A stretch of DNA of 52,619 nucleotides from Sporolactobacillus mangiferae (GTDB taxonomy: Bacteria; Bacillota; Bacilli; Bacillales; Sporolactobacillaceae). Where the stretch lies: the NCBI RefSeq assembly GCF_023336505.1, contig NZ_JAMAST010000018.1:1-52619 (forward strand), written 5' to 3'. Positions 1 through 9,001 of this stretch are shown here, piece by piece; positions within the stretch are counted from its first letter, which is position 1, and the number at the start of each line of letters is the position of its first letter. Below the pieces are notes generated by a model. That model was given only the letters and a program-made list of their open reading frames with translations. It was not told where the DNA came from and made no database searches. The position numbers were made by a program, and so were the translations under genes.

Positions 1-619
1 ATGAGATAAAATCTGCCCATGGGCCATATTGTGCGACCAAGTCAAATCCAAGGCCATCAAGGTAAAACTTTTCGGTTTCTTTGATGTCTGCAACTTGCAG
101 ATGCAGATGTCCCATTTTTGTTCCTACGGCTATTCTTTTCCAAGGTGCACGATCCCATTCATCGAGCAGGTGCTCATCTAAAGCTTCCGTGGGCATGAAA
201 ACACGTCCGTTTTCCCATTGCCATGAATCCGAAGAACGGTCGCGGTAAATTTCGATCCCATTTCCATCTGGATCTTCTAAATACAGCGCTTCACTCACTG
301 CATGATCAGCACCGCCAACGAGCGGATATCCTTCTTTCATAAGATGTGCGGCTATCGCTGCCAGATCTTTTCGTGTTGGCACAAGCAGCGCAAAGTGATA
401 GAGACCGGCACTCCGCTTCTCCAGAGGCAGTGCGCCATCTTTCTGTTCAATTGTAATGAGCGGGCTGAGCCCGTTAGCAGTAAATGTGATCAGATTTGCC
501 TCCTCTGTTAAGAGGCTTAATCCAAGCATTTTTGTATAAAAATCCTTTGATCTCTGCACATTTTTTACATACAGATCGACTCGGTCAACATAAGTGTATG
601 GTGCTTTCTGAAAGTCCAT
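1..619 (-). CDS. catE: CatE-like VOC (glyoxalase/extradiol dioxygenase) protein, cut off by the window edge
   Basis: Read by hand on the minus strand from an ATG at 619; the frame stays open to the window edge, so about 206 N-terminal residues are visible and the C-terminus is missing. Two vicinal-oxygen-chelate modules follow each other: the first starts near residue 8 (VDRVDLYVKNVQRSKDFY) and contains GLYHFALLVPTRKDL and ALYLEDPDGNGIEIYRDR, the second starts near residue 165 (MGHLHLQVADIKETEKFY). The layout and many residues match B. subtilis CatE (YfiE), a catechol-2,3-dioxygenase. The first-module HFALL histidine and the NGIEIY glutamate are typical metal-ligand positions. A weak SD (GGGGG) lies about 7 nt before the ATG. 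The substrate is inferred from family only. Confidence 0.85.
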   Translation of the reverse strand, partial: MDFQKAPYTYVDRVDLYVKNVQRSKDFYTKMLGLSLLTEEANLITFTANGLSPLITIEQKDGALPLEKRSAGLYHFALLVPTRKDLAAIAAHLMKEGYPLVGGADHAVSEALYLEDPDGNGIEIYRDRSSDSWQWENGRVFMPTEALDEHLLDEWDRAPWKRIAVGTKMGHLHLQVADIKETEKFYLDGLGFDLVAQYGPWADFIS

Positions 620-756
620 TTGCAATCCCCCATTAAAAACGTAATAGTTACTTTATGTAAGTAAGTATATATTAATAAGTATACGATGTCTAATTATTTT
701 TACCTCCCAAATTAATGGAAACCTTAACGTAATGGAATAGTCTTTGAAATAGCGTA

Positions 757-801
757 GAAAGAAAAATAAAAAGAGCATATCCGCTCTTTGTGGATATGCT
801 C
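757..801 (-). terminator. Rho-independent terminator of the chemotaxis receptor gene
   Basis: A perfect 10-bp stem (GAGCATATCC at 773-782 with GGATATGCTC at 792-801) lies 17 bp past the stop of the minus-strand receptor gene. Read on the minus strand the stem is followed by a T-rich run (TTTTTATTTTTC). Confidence 0.85.
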
Positions 802-818
802 GCCACTGCCTTGTATGA

Positions 819-2552
819 TCAGTATTTGAATTGCTTAACGACCTGATCGAAGTGCTCGGAGGTTTCTTCCAGATTTTGTGCTTCCACTGTTATTCCGGTC
901 ATTGTCTGCTCAATTCGATTCATCGATTGATTGACTTGAGTGACACTTGCTGAGGTTTCTTGTGCCACCGCTGCCACTGCATCAATGGATGTTTTCATCT
1001 CAAAGCCAATCTGATTGACTTCCTGCAAACGTTCGGATACTTGTTTCATGTGCACACCGATTATCTGTACCTCATTATTGATAGATGCCAGTGCTTCATC
1101 GGTATGCTTCATCTGACCCACACCTGTTTCAGCGTGCTTTCTGCTTTCTGAAAGCGCCTCTTCTACAGTTTCTGAACCTTCATGAATGTCCTGCAGCAGT
1201 TCAGCCATTCCCTTTGCTGATTCTGATGTCTGGTTTGATAGTTTTCGAATGGAATCAGCAATGATCTGGAATCCTTTTCCCGCATCCCCAGCTCGTGCTG
1301 ATTCGATCGTCGCGTTCAAGGCAAGCAGGTTTGTTTTACCGGCAATTTCATCGATCAATTCAGTCAATTGATTCAAGTTGCTGAGGCGAGCTTTAAAATG
1401 TTCCATCTTCTGTCTTGCTTCAAGAATACTCGAATCGATCAACTTCATCGTTAATTGTGAATGCTCAACAAGCCCCTCGCCCTCTTCTGTCAATTTTGAG
1501 GCATTAATTGTTTTTTTCACAACGGAGGCTAATGTGCCAACCTCCTGATCCAGCTTATGCATGAAGTCTTCGGTAAATCTGGCCATATTGCTTGTACTTG
1601 CCGCCTGATCCTCCAGACCATGGGCGATTTCATTCATCACTTTTGCTGTTTCATTGCTTTCCTGAGAGACTGTTTGCGTTGTCTCGATCAGTGTCCTGCC
1701 GCTTTTTTTCGTCATCTCCGCTGCCGATCTGATTGCCTGAACGATCGTCAGCAAATTAAGTTTCATCTTTTCAATTGAATCAGCAATTAAAGCAAGTTCA
1801 TCACGTTTTTTGTGATTATGTATCTTTTCTTTATCTTCGCTTAAGTCACCGGAGGCAATACGATCAGTGGAAGCAATCACTTGTTTAAAGGCCGTGCGTG
1901 TTTGCCGGCCGATCCACATGGTAACGGCAACACTGATTGCAATAGTCAGAATGACGCTGACTGATAAAAACACTAATGCCCCAAGTACTTGATTGCGCAC
2001 ATTTTCAATCGCACGCTTTTCATCATTAATGACTGACTGGCGCAATTTATTGACATTGCTGATAATAGATTGCTGCACTTTGACCTGTTCCTTATGAACC
2101 TCTGTTATTTTTTGCTTATCATTCATTAAAACAGCCGGCACAAACTCACTTTGGAATAGATTAAATGTACGTGCATCCGCACTCATAATTTGGGTAAACC
2201 ATTTTTTTTGTTCTGGCGTCTTCATATACGGCTTCAATCTTTTCTCCGCTTTTGTCAGCTTCATTTGATCATTTGTATAGAGTTTGACTGATTGATCGCC
2301 TGGATTGAGCAAATAATCAACGACTCTCGCATCCTTGGCACGAAACAGAGAACCGATTTCAGTAATTTGCGCCGCACGCTCCCCTGCTTCCCGGGCCTTC
2401 TCTGCTTTTTGCATCGTCTGCTCTAAAATAATTGCCGACGCGGTTGCGGAAATAAGCGTAAGAAACAAAACGATAAATAGTCCAATGGAAAACTTCATGC
2501 TGATAGTCAAATCTGTCCATGGCAATCGCATTATTCTAATGTTGCCTTTCAA
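819..2552 (-). CDS. Methyl-accepting chemotaxis protein
   Basis: Transmembrane chemoreceptor that would signal to CheA/CheW. From the chosen start the order is: TM1 (about residues 20-43), an extracytoplasmic four-helix-type sensor of about 150 residues rich in charged helices, TM2 (VLGALVFLSVSVILTIAISV), HAMP, and a long cytoplasmic coiled-coil signalling domain. The hairpin tip is recognisable (EIAGKTNLLALNATIESARA, then GDAGKGF). The reading frame is open up to an ATG at 2654, but that codon has no SD; a run of six G ends 6 nt before a TTG at 2552, and an in-frame ATG at 2558 directly abuts the G run. I therefore favour TTG 2552, which also gives the short cytoplasmic N-terminus usual for this family. 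The ligand is unknown. It is a single gene with its own terminator. Confidence 0.9.
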   Translation of the reverse strand: MKGNIRIMRLPWTDLTISMKFSIGLFIVLFLTLISATASAIILEQTMQKAEKAREAGERAAQITEIGSLFRAKDARVVDYLLNPGDQSVKLYTNDQMKLTKAEKRLKPYMKTPEQKKWFTQIMSADARTFNLFQSEFVPAVLMNDKQKITEVHKEQVKVQQSIISNVNKLRQSVINDEKRAIENVRNQVLGALVFLSVSVILTIAISVAVTMWIGRQTRTAFKQVIASTDRIASGDLSEDKEKIHNHKKRDELALIADSIEKMKLNLLTIVQAIRSAAEMTKKSGRTLIETTQTVSQESNETAKVMNEIAHGLEDQAASTSNMARFTEDFMHKLDQEVGTLASVVKKTINASKLTEEGEGLVEHSQLTMKLIDSSILEARQKMEHFKARLSNLNQLTELIDEIAGKTNLLALNATIESARAGDAGKGFQIIADSIRKLSNQTSESAKGMAELLQDIHEGSETVEEALSESRKHAETGVGQMKHTDEALASINNEVQIIGVHMKQVSERLQEVNQIGFEMKTSIDAVAAVAQETSASVTQVNQSMNRIEQTMTGITVEAQNLEETSEHFDQVVKQFKY

Positions 2553-2729
2553 AATCATCCCCCCGTTGTCCTGTGCTTCATTGCCTACTCTATTAGTATC
2601 AAGGAAATTTTTCTTCGAAAAAGCCATTTTATGTAAAGAAATTGTAAAATTCATATTTACACTATTTATTCGTTTTGATCTGATCCTTTTTCATCTCTGC
2701 TAAAAGAGCCGAAAAATCACAAATAAATA

Positions 2730-2760
2730 GTCTATCTTCCCCTTCTCTCCTCATAGAATT
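2730..2760 (+). promoter_or_regulatory. Sigma-E-like promoter of spoIIP
   Basis: GTCTATCT (2730-2737) and CATAGAATT (2752-2760) are separated by 14 bp. The B. subtilis sigma-E pattern is roughly GTCATATT-N14-CATACAAT, so the -10 differs at one key position. SpoIIP is made in the mother cell under sigma-E in B. subtilis, which makes the match more believable. The start codon is 40 bp downstream. Confidence 0.5.
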
Positions 2761-2799
2761 AATAGAGCAAAAGAGATAATGACATGAGGAGGGACGGGT

Positions 2800-3882
2800 T
2801 TGAATCCGATAAAATCACCAGATACAACTCATCGTACAATAATACAGCAACTACTCTACCACTACGTTTTTGTTTTGATCCTGATCTACGGACTCGCCAT
2901 CCTCGTTGGCATCAGTCAAATGAAGATTAGTTATATTGAAGATGCAATGCAGAAAGCCAATTTACCGGCAAGTGTATTGCTGACAGAGACTTTTGGTGGC
3001 GAAAATGTTATTTATAACCACGCAATTAAAGCGCAGGAGCGTCCAAAATCAGTCTTCCATTTTTTATTTGAAGCAGCGACGGATCTCCATTTTGACGATA
3101 ACCGAAGTCTGTTCGGATCAGAACTGCCTGGATTCACTATCTACAACACGCGTATTTTTGTTGCGGGAAAAGGCTTAAACTACAATAACCTGCCACAGGA
3201 CAATCCTCCGCCACCTGAAATTAACATCGAAACGCCTGCGCCGAAAAAATCAGAGGAGAAAAATGCAGATCAATCAAATACAAAGCTCAAAAAAACGGTT
3301 CTGATTTATCATACACACCCGTGGGAGTCATATAACCCGATTAATAATGGGCAGGCAACAACAACAAATCCAGACAAAAGTGTAGCGATTGACGGAAATG
3401 AAATCGGCAGAATTCTTGCTCAAAATAACATTGGCTATGTTCATCTCATTAAACAGGGCTGGGGCTATAATGAAGCCTATCAAAGTTCACGCGCAATCGT
3501 TCAGAAAGCAATGAAAGAAACGCCGACATTAAGTTATCTGATCGATATCCATCGTGATTCTTCCGGAAGAAAGATAACAACCATGAGTCGCAATGGTGTC
3601 GACTATGCAAGGATCAGCATCGTTATTGGTGAAGCCAACCCAAATTATTCGGCTAATCTTTATTTGGCAAAAGAAATAAAAAGTGAACTGGATAAGCACT
3701 ATCCGGATCTGGTGCGTGGTATTGTTGGCAAGACAAAGTTAACCGGGAACGGTGTCTATAATCAGGATTTGTCGAAAAATGCAATTCTCGTCGAAATCGG
3801 CGGTATCGATAATAACGAGCAGGAAATTACACGCAGTTCAAAGGCGTTTGCCGAAGCACTTGTACATGTGATTAAAAAATAA
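2800..3882 (+). CDS. spoIIP: Stage II sporulation protein P (SpoIIP), peptidoglycan amidase/endopeptidase
   Basis: Cell-wall hydrolase of the SpoIID-SpoIIM-SpoIIP engulfment complex; it cuts peptidoglycan at the septum during engulfment. The 360-residue protein has an N-terminal membrane segment (about residues 22-42, YHYVFVLILIYGLAILVGI), a Pro/Lys-rich linker near 130-160, and a C-terminal SpoIIP domain. Diagnostic motifs are HTHPWESY (about 170), DIHRDSSG (about 248) and EIGG (about 331), which carry the zinc-binding and catalytic residues of the family. The start is TTG with a strong SD (GAGGAGGG) about 6 nt upstream. In B. subtilis spoIIP follows gpr; here gpr is absent and the gene stands alone behind its own sigma-E-like promoter. 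Confidence 0.93.
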   Translation: MNPIKSPDTTHRTIIQQLLYHYVFVLILIYGLAILVGISQMKISYIEDAMQKANLPASVLLTETFGGENVIYNHAIKAQERPKSVFHFLFEAATDLHFDDNRSLFGSELPGFTIYNTRIFVAGKGLNYNNLPQDNPPPPEINIETPAPKKSEEKNADQSNTKLKKTVLIYHTHPWESYNPINNGQATTTNPDKSVAIDGNEIGRILAQNNIGYVHLIKQGWGYNEAYQSSRAIVQKAMKETPTLSYLIDIHRDSSGRKITTMSRNGVDYARISIVIGEANPNYSANLYLAKEIKSELDKHYPDLVRGIVGKTKLTGNGVYNQDLSKNAILVEIGGIDNNEQEITRSSKAFAEALVHVIKK

Positions 3883-3977
3883 AAAGAGTTGTAATATTTA
3901 GCACCTGGTATTAGTATTAAGGTATAAATGTTGCTATTGCATTTATTTTCTGTACTGATAAGGGAGATGAGATCGAT

Positions 3978-5570
3978 ATGGAATTCACGGATCTGATTGC
4001 ACCACAGAAATACAACCTGACGAGCGAGATCGATCGATTTAATTCAGATCGAATTGCACTGCGCTGGGAAAATGAATCCGGTGAAAAACGAACGGTTACG
4101 TATCACGAGTTGATTACAAAGGGCAAACAATTTGCAAATGTGTTAAACAAATTGGGCATCAAAAAGGGCGATAAGATTATGACGATTGTACCAAGAATTA
4201 TTGATGCTTATATTATATATTTGGGCGCTCTGAGAGCCGGCATTGCGGTCATTCCTGGTTCGGAACTGCTCCGTTCCGGAGATATCAGCTTTCGAATTAA
4301 TCAGGGCCAGGCAAAAGCGATCATTACTTATAAAGATTTCACAGATCAGGTAGATCATATCGAGGAACAGATGACTTCACTGCAATATAAAATTTCGGTA
4401 GCCGGTGATACGGATGGATGGCTGTCAATGAACGCTTTGATGGACGGAGCATCGGACGTCTATTCAACAGTCGACACCGATAAAGATGATATGGCATTCC
4501 TTACTTATACTTCCGGGACCTCGGGAACACCAAAAGGGGTCGTTCATACACATGCCTGGGCATATGCCCACCTTAGAATCGCACCTAAAAAATGGCTGAA
4601 CATTAAGGAGGGGGATACAGTCTGGGCAACTGCCGGTCCCGGTTGGCAAAAATGGATATGGAGTCCGTTCCTGTCAGTGCTTGGGAAAGGCGTGACCGGA
4701 TTGGTTTATTTTGGACGTTTCCATCCGGAAAAGCAACTGCAGCTGCTTCAGGATTACAAAGTCAATGTACTTTGCTGCACACCAACCGAATATCGATTGA
4801 TGTCGAAAGTCGATCATCTTAAAGAATATGATCTCTCGAATCTTCATACCGCCTGCTCAGCTGGAGAGGCATTAAATCGCGGTGTGATTGACATTTTTAA
4901 AAATACCTTTGACATTCAATTGAAAGACGGTTATGGTCAGACCGAAAGTACATTGCTTATTGGCACACTCGTGGGAAAAGATGTACGTATCGGCTCCATG
5001 GGTCAGCCTATCCTCAATGAATTCATTACGATCATTGACGAAGATGGCAATCCAGTACCTGAAGGGGTTGTCGGTAATATTGCTGTGCGTCGGGATTTTC
5101 CGGCTTTGTTTAAAACGTATTATCAGGAACCAGAACGTTATCAGGCAGCCGTGCTTGGCGATTACTTCCTCACAGGTGACCGCGCGTCCCGAGACGCGGA
5201 CAACTATTTCTGGTTTCAGGGCCGGCGTGATGATGTGATCATCAGTTCAGGATATACAATCGGACCGACAGAAGTTGAAGATGCCTTGCTGAAGCACGAA
5301 GCGGTTAAAGATTGTGCGGTGGTTGCAAAACCGGATACGATTCGTGGCAATATCGTTAAAGCATTTGTTGTCCTTAAAGATGGCTACACAGCGGATCCGT
5401 CACTTATTCCGCAACTACAAAAGTTTGTGAAACAGCAAACCGCGCCGTATAAATATCCACGAGCGATTGAATTTGTATCCGACTTACCCAAAACCGTATC
5501 CGGAAAAATCATGCGGTCAAAGCTTCGTGAACTGGAATTGCGTCGCGCAGGCGAAAAGCAAGGCAAATAA
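3978..5570 (+). CDS. AMP-forming acyl-CoA synthetase (acetyl/medium-chain type)
   Basis: ANL-superfamily ligase that activates a carboxylate as acyl-AMP and transfers it to CoA. The 530-residue length fits the acetyl-/medium-chain acyl-CoA synthetase group (compare B. subtilis YtcI). Core motifs: YTSGTSGTPKG for ATP binding (about 176), DGYGQTES (about 316), TGDRASRD (about 399), the hinge region at RDDVIISSGYTIGP, and the C-terminal catalytic lysine in SGKIMRSK (about 508). All catalytic positions look intact. ATG start at the end of a GGGAG-containing leader. It is a single gene ending in a strong hairpin. The chain length of the natural substrate cannot be read from the sequence. Confidence 0.9.
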   Translation: MEFTDLIAPQKYNLTSEIDRFNSDRIALRWENESGEKRTVTYHELITKGKQFANVLNKLGIKKGDKIMTIVPRIIDAYIIYLGALRAGIAVIPGSELLRSGDISFRINQGQAKAIITYKDFTDQVDHIEEQMTSLQYKISVAGDTDGWLSMNALMDGASDVYSTVDTDKDDMAFLTYTSGTSGTPKGVVHTHAWAYAHLRIAPKKWLNIKEGDTVWATAGPGWQKWIWSPFLSVLGKGVTGLVYFGRFHPEKQLQLLQDYKVNVLCCTPTEYRLMSKVDHLKEYDLSNLHTACSAGEALNRGVIDIFKNTFDIQLKDGYGQTESTLLIGTLVGKDVRIGSMGQPILNEFITIIDEDGNPVPEGVVGNIAVRRDFPALFKTYYQEPERYQAAVLGDYFLTGDRASRDADNYFWFQGRRDDVIISSGYTIGPTEVEDALLKHEAVKDCAVVAKPDTIRGNIVKAFVVLKDGYTADPSLIPQLQKFVKQQTAPYKYPRAIEFVSDLPKTVSGKIMRSKLRELELRRAGEKQGK

Positions 5571-5640
5571 TGCCTTTCCCTGCCATGTCATCAGAAACAG
5601 GTACCTAAAAAATCCCATAGATTCATTCCTGTCAATAAAA

Positions 5641-5690
5641 CAAGAGGGTGTCTCAAAAGTCATTTGACGATGAGATGCCCTCTTGTTTGA
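5641..5690 (+). terminator. Long hairpin after the acyl-CoA synthetase gene, probable terminator
   Basis: A 15-bp stem (5641-5655 with 5671-5685, two G-U pairs) is followed by a short T run. On the minus strand it is followed by TTTTATTG, so it may also stop transcription coming from the ECF operon about 150 bp away. The outer sequence (GAGGGTGTCTCAAAAGTC) resembles the terminal repeats of some Firmicute insertion sequences; see findings. Confidence 0.6.
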
Positions 5691-5834
5691 TCAGATCATG
5701 CATATGCAGATAGCGAAGTCCCGATTGGGCACGATAAACTCTATGGGAGAAGCCGGTTTATGTCATTCTGTTTCCTGTGTTGCCGACATGATTGCGGCGA
5801 CCTCTCTCAATCGCTCCTTCCTTGTTCACTCAAC

Positions 5835-6635
5835 TTAATGATCAAGTACATTCGTGAAAGGAGTAACCGGGAATAAAGATGAGCAGATAAATCCTGATGT
5901 CACCGTGATCAACAGAATGAATAAAAAATAAAGATCATATACGCTCCATCCAATTTCATAGTAATAGGTTCGGGCTTCTGTCATTGAGAAACGTTTTGCC
6001 TCCATAGCAATTGCTGTACGCTGGGCGCGACGAATGGACTGCGCCAGCATCATCAGTAAATAACGAATCATTTTATTAGAAAAAGCCTTCACGCCGTGCT
6101 GGTTTGCCATGCCACGAACACGCATTGCCTGACGAATATGTCCAAGTTCTTCCCCCATGACCGGAAGCATGCGAAAGGCGGCAAGACATCCATACGCATA
6201 ACGGACGGGCACTTTTAATTGCTGCATCAATGAATAGAAAAACGGGACCGGTAATGTAGTCGTCGCAAAAACCATGCCGATCAGACTGAAGCAAAAAGTT
6301 CTTAATCCGAGCATAATTCCCCGTGCAAGACTTTCCTGTGTCATCATAATCAGCGAATAGTGAAAGATGACTGTGTTCCCTTTCCCGAACAGAATCATGG
6401 CTGAAGCACTGAACAGAGAGAGAATCAAGGTTAAGAGCACAAAACCAAATGACCATTTCCCACTTAACCCACACGCAAAAACATAGAGTACTAAAAAGAA
6501 AACCGAAGCCCAGATCATCGTATTCAGATTGTGTACGAATAAATAAAGAATAAACAGCGATGAGGTAAGCAGAAATTTCAAACTGGGATTAACTTTAAAA
6601 AATAATTTGCCTCGGTTCGCTATGATGTCACCCAT
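5835..6635 (-). CDS. ykoC: ECF transporter transmembrane subunit EcfT (YkoC-like)
   Basis: Membrane scaffold of an energy-coupling-factor importer; it links the two ATPase domains to the substrate-binding subunit. The 266-residue protein has several hydrophobic segments between residues 20 and 125 and near the C-terminus. It carries the two Ala-Arg-Gly type coupling signatures, MRVRGMANQ and AIAMEAKRF, that dock into the ATPases. ATG start with a GGGGGAG SD. It overlaps the upstream ATPase gene by 16 bp, so it is translationally coupled as the last gene of the riboswitch-controlled operon. Confidence 0.88.
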   Translation of the reverse strand: MGDIIANRGKLFFKVNPSLKFLLTSSLFILYLFVHNLNTMIWASVFFLVLYVFACGLSGKWSFGFVLLTLILSLFSASAMILFGKGNTVIFHYSLIMMTQESLARGIMLGLRTFCFSLIGMVFATTTLPVPFFYSLMQQLKVPVRYAYGCLAAFRMLPVMGEELGHIRQAMRVRGMANQHGVKAFSNKMIRYLLMMLAQSIRRAQRTAIAMEAKRFSMTEARTYYYEIGWSVYDLYFLFILLITVTSGFICSSLFPVTPFTNVLDH

Positions 6636-8083
6636 TCCGCTCCCCCACTTTGTTTATAGCCATCACAGTCATCTTTGATGATTCGGCCGCCATCTACATG
6701 AACCACATGTGTTGCAAAGCGTCGGACAATTTCCATTTCATGTGTAACCATTACAATGGTTGTTCCTTCATTCTGCAATTGCTGAAATAAGTCCAGTAAA
6801 GCGAATGTATTTCGTGCGTCTTGTCCAAATGTCGGCTCATCCAGTATCAGCACGTCCGGATGATTAATCATCGCGGAAGCAACACTGAGCCTCCGCTTCT
6901 GTCCTGTCGATAGCTGAAAAGGATGCTGCAGGCGTTCATTTTTCAAATCATATTTTTCTAACTGACGGCTGACCCTGTGTTCGATTTCGTCGTCGCTTAG
7001 TTTCTGTATCCGAAGGCTGAATGCGAGTTCATCTTCAACTGTATCGGTAATAAATTGGTGCTCAGGATTTTGAAAGACAAATTGGACATGGTCTTCAGGT
7101 TTTTTAAATGGCCACTGAATTTGTCCGTTTGATCGCAGTAATCCCATTATTCCCTCGATTAAGGTGCTCTTCCCTGCTCCGTTTCGTCCAATAATGGCAA
7201 CCCACTCACCACGGAAAATGGTCAGCTGTTCAGCAGTGAACTGCGCTTTTTTTTGTCGATAAACAACAAAATGCTTAAGCGTAAGCACCGGGGAGTCTCT
7301 GTCAATACTGTCGGTGTTCTGTAGTTCCTTTCTGCCTGAATAACCGGCCCACGCGTCCGGATGCCAGATGCCAAATGCATCAAGCTTACTTTTGTAACGT
7401 GTCAGAATATCATTTTTGGGACCGTCCGCGAAAATTTCGCCGTCCGCATTGAACAATACGACACGGTCAATGAAATCCAGGACATGGTCAATTTTATGCT
7501 CGACAATAATCAAGGTTCGATCGTGACCGATACGCCGCACGGTTTGCCAAAGTGTTTCTGTTCCTTCGGGATCAAGCAACGCGGTCGGTTCATCCAGAAA
7601 TAAAATCTCCGGTTCCAGAGCAAGAATGCTGGCAATGGCCAAACGCTGTTTCATGCCACCTGATAACGTCCGAATCAGCTGATGGCTGTTCTGTAACTTT
7701 AATTGGACCAGATCTAAATAATACTGAATCAGTTGCGGCATCCTCACTCTCGGAATACGACGGTTTTCAAGTACAAAGGCAATCTCCTCATCCACATAAG
7801 GCATGCAGAACTGTGTTTCGGGATCTTGGAAAATATAGCCCCAGCGCTCCGGTATCCTTTTCCATTTTGTTCGCATGGGCAGTTCAATACTTTTTGGAGC
7901 AAGGCCGGATAACACATGTAAAAAAGTCGATTTGCCACAGCCCGACGGACCAAGAAGCAAAATTTTCTCCTTCGCTTCAAAATGAAAGGAAACATCTTTA
8001 AAAAGCATGGTATTTTTCTTAGGGAATGCGAGGCGAAGTTTTTCGACGCCCCAACGGTCCTCTTTATTTGTCAAGGACATCAT
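6620..8083 (-). CDS. ykoD: ECF transporter fused double ATPase (YkoD-like)
   Basis: Both ATP-binding cassettes of the ECF transporter are in one 487-residue chain, which is the usual state for YkoD. Domain 1: Walker A GPSGCGKST (about residue 46), signature LSGGMKQR, Walker B ILFLDEPTALLDPEG, switch VEHKIDH. Domain 2: Walker A GRNGAGKST (about 298), signature LSTGQKRR (one Gly replaced by Thr), Walker B VLILDEPTFGQD, switch VTHEME. ATP hydrolysis drives uptake of the vitamin precursor. Start is the ATG pair at 8083, overlapping ykoE by 20 bp, with AAGGA just upstream. Confidence 0.92.
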   Translation of the reverse strand: MMSLTNKEDRWGVEKLRLAFPKKNTMLFKDVSFHFEAKEKILLLGPSGCGKSTFLHVLSGLAPKSIELPMRTKWKRIPERWGYIFQDPETQFCMPYVDEEIAFVLENRRIPRVRMPQLIQYYLDLVQLKLQNSHQLIRTLSGGMKQRLAIASILALEPEILFLDEPTALLDPEGTETLWQTVRRIGHDRTLIIVEHKIDHVLDFIDRVVLFNADGEIFADGPKNDILTRYKSKLDAFGIWHPDAWAGYSGRKELQNTDSIDRDSPVLTLKHFVVYRQKKAQFTAEQLTIFRGEWVAIIGRNGAGKSTLIEGIMGLLRSNGQIQWPFKKPEDHVQFVFQNPEHQFITDTVEDELAFSLRIQKLSDDEIEHRVSRQLEKYDLKNERLQHPFQLSTGQKRRLSVASAMINHPDVLILDEPTFGQDARNTFALLDLFQQLQNEGTTIVMVTHEMEIVRRFATHVVHVDGGRIIKDDCDGYKQSGGAEWVTS

Positions 8084-8657
8084 AGTCTTCCTTAGTAACC
8101 GGGCGAAGTGACTGTGTTACTCCTGTTTTTTCCAGCCCTTTAACGAGCACATACGGGAGCAGTCCGGAAAGCAGGATGGCACCAATGATGCGAAAAATTA
8201 AATACAGGATCAAATTCCATCCGGCAAGCATCGGCAAATAGGCGTAACCTGCATCCAGAATAATCGATGCAATTAAAGCAGCAAATGCTGACAAAGAGAC
8301 GACGCTGACTGAGAACTTTTTATACCGCCAAATAGCAAAGACTGCTTCGGAAAAAGCGCCTTGAAGCAAGCCGTAGTATAGATTAACGATTCCGCCGCTT
8401 CCGGCAAACAACATTTCAGCAAGTGCGGCTGCCGTTTCAGCAAGAAAGGCAACACCAGGCTTGCGAATCAGCAGTGCCGCAAATGGCGCTGCAATGAACC
8501 AGATGCCGTACAGCAACGCATCCAGATGCAGACCTAACGGCTGAACGAGATCATAGACTGGCCCCATCAGTCGAAAAACAAGTCCGAACACAAGTGCAAT
8601 GACGATCGTAACAAGAATATCGGTTAAATTGAGTATAGTGTTTTTTCCTTTACTCAT
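8064..8657 (-). CDS. ykoE: ECF substrate-binding (S) component for a thiamine precursor (YkoE-like)
   Basis: Integral membrane protein of 197 residues with about six hydrophobic segments and no soluble domain, typical of the S component that captures the vitamin. YkoE-family proteins are linked to uptake of hydroxymethylpyrimidine or related thiamine intermediates. That assignment is supported here by the TPP riboswitch directly upstream. It is the first gene of ykoE-ykoD-ykoC. B. subtilis has ykoF, a soluble thiamine/pyrimidine-binding protein, before ykoE; it is absent here. ATG at 8657; an AGGGGG sits 12 nt upstream, farther than ideal. Confidence 0.9.
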   Translation of the reverse strand: MSKGKNTILNLTDILVTIVIALVFGLVFRLMGPVYDLVQPLGLHLDALLYGIWFIAAPFAALLIRKPGVAFLAETAAALAEMLFAGSGGIVNLYYGLLQGAFSEAVFAIWRYKKFSVSVVSLSAFAALIASIILDAGYAYLPMLAGWNLILYLIFRIIGAILLSGLLPYVLVKGLEKTGVTQSLRPVTKEDYDVLDK

Positions 8658-8722
8658 GGCAAAGGTTCCCCCTTAATTGTTACGAATATTTCATCCAGAT
8701 CCCATAAAGAAATACCAGTCCG

Positions 8723-8759
8723 AAAATGAAAAACCGCTTTCATAATCATGAGAGCGGTT
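8723..8759 (-). terminator. Intrinsic terminator of the TPP riboswitch
   Basis: On the minus strand a stem of 12 pairs with one mismatch (arms 8748-8759 and 8732-8743) is followed by TTTTTCATTTT. It lies between the riboswitch aptamer and ykoE and is probably the expression platform: TPP binding favours termination. Confidence 0.8.
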
Positions 8760-8776
8760 GTTGTTTTTCTTTTCAA

Positions 8777-8860
8777 CCACTTTCCTACGCTGGCATTATC
8801 CAGATCAGGTCTAAGGGTCGGGAAATTTCCCTCTCAGCATATGATATGCACCCCTAGTGG
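8777..8860 (-). promoter_or_regulatory. TPP riboswitch (THI element)
   Basis: On the minus strand the conserved THI-box blocks are all present in order: GGGGTGC, CTGAGAGGG, GACCCTTAGACCTGATCTGG and ATAATGCCAGCGTAGGAA. Closing P1 arms CCACT (8856-8860) and AGTGG (8777-8781) pair. The aptamer precedes the ykoEDC operon and is followed by an intrinsic terminator, so high TPP should switch the importer off. Confidence 0.96.
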
Positions 8861-9001
8861 ACGAACTATTCATATTTTATTTTGACAAACTAACTTTACT
8901 ACATCTCTATCGTTTCATCAAGCACGAGCATCCGTTGTATAAAATAACGAGTGATACACCAAAATAAAGCTACTTAGGTGAAACAAATCGGGGTTTTATT
9001 T

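Noticed and set aside
2335-2703. 122-residue plus-strand frame antisense to the chemoreceptor 5' end
   Set aside because: Shadow of the receptor gene, no SD and no recognisable domain.
7552-8001. 149-residue plus-strand frame inside the ECF ATPase gene
   Set aside because: Antisense shadow of the Walker/signature regions, no SD.
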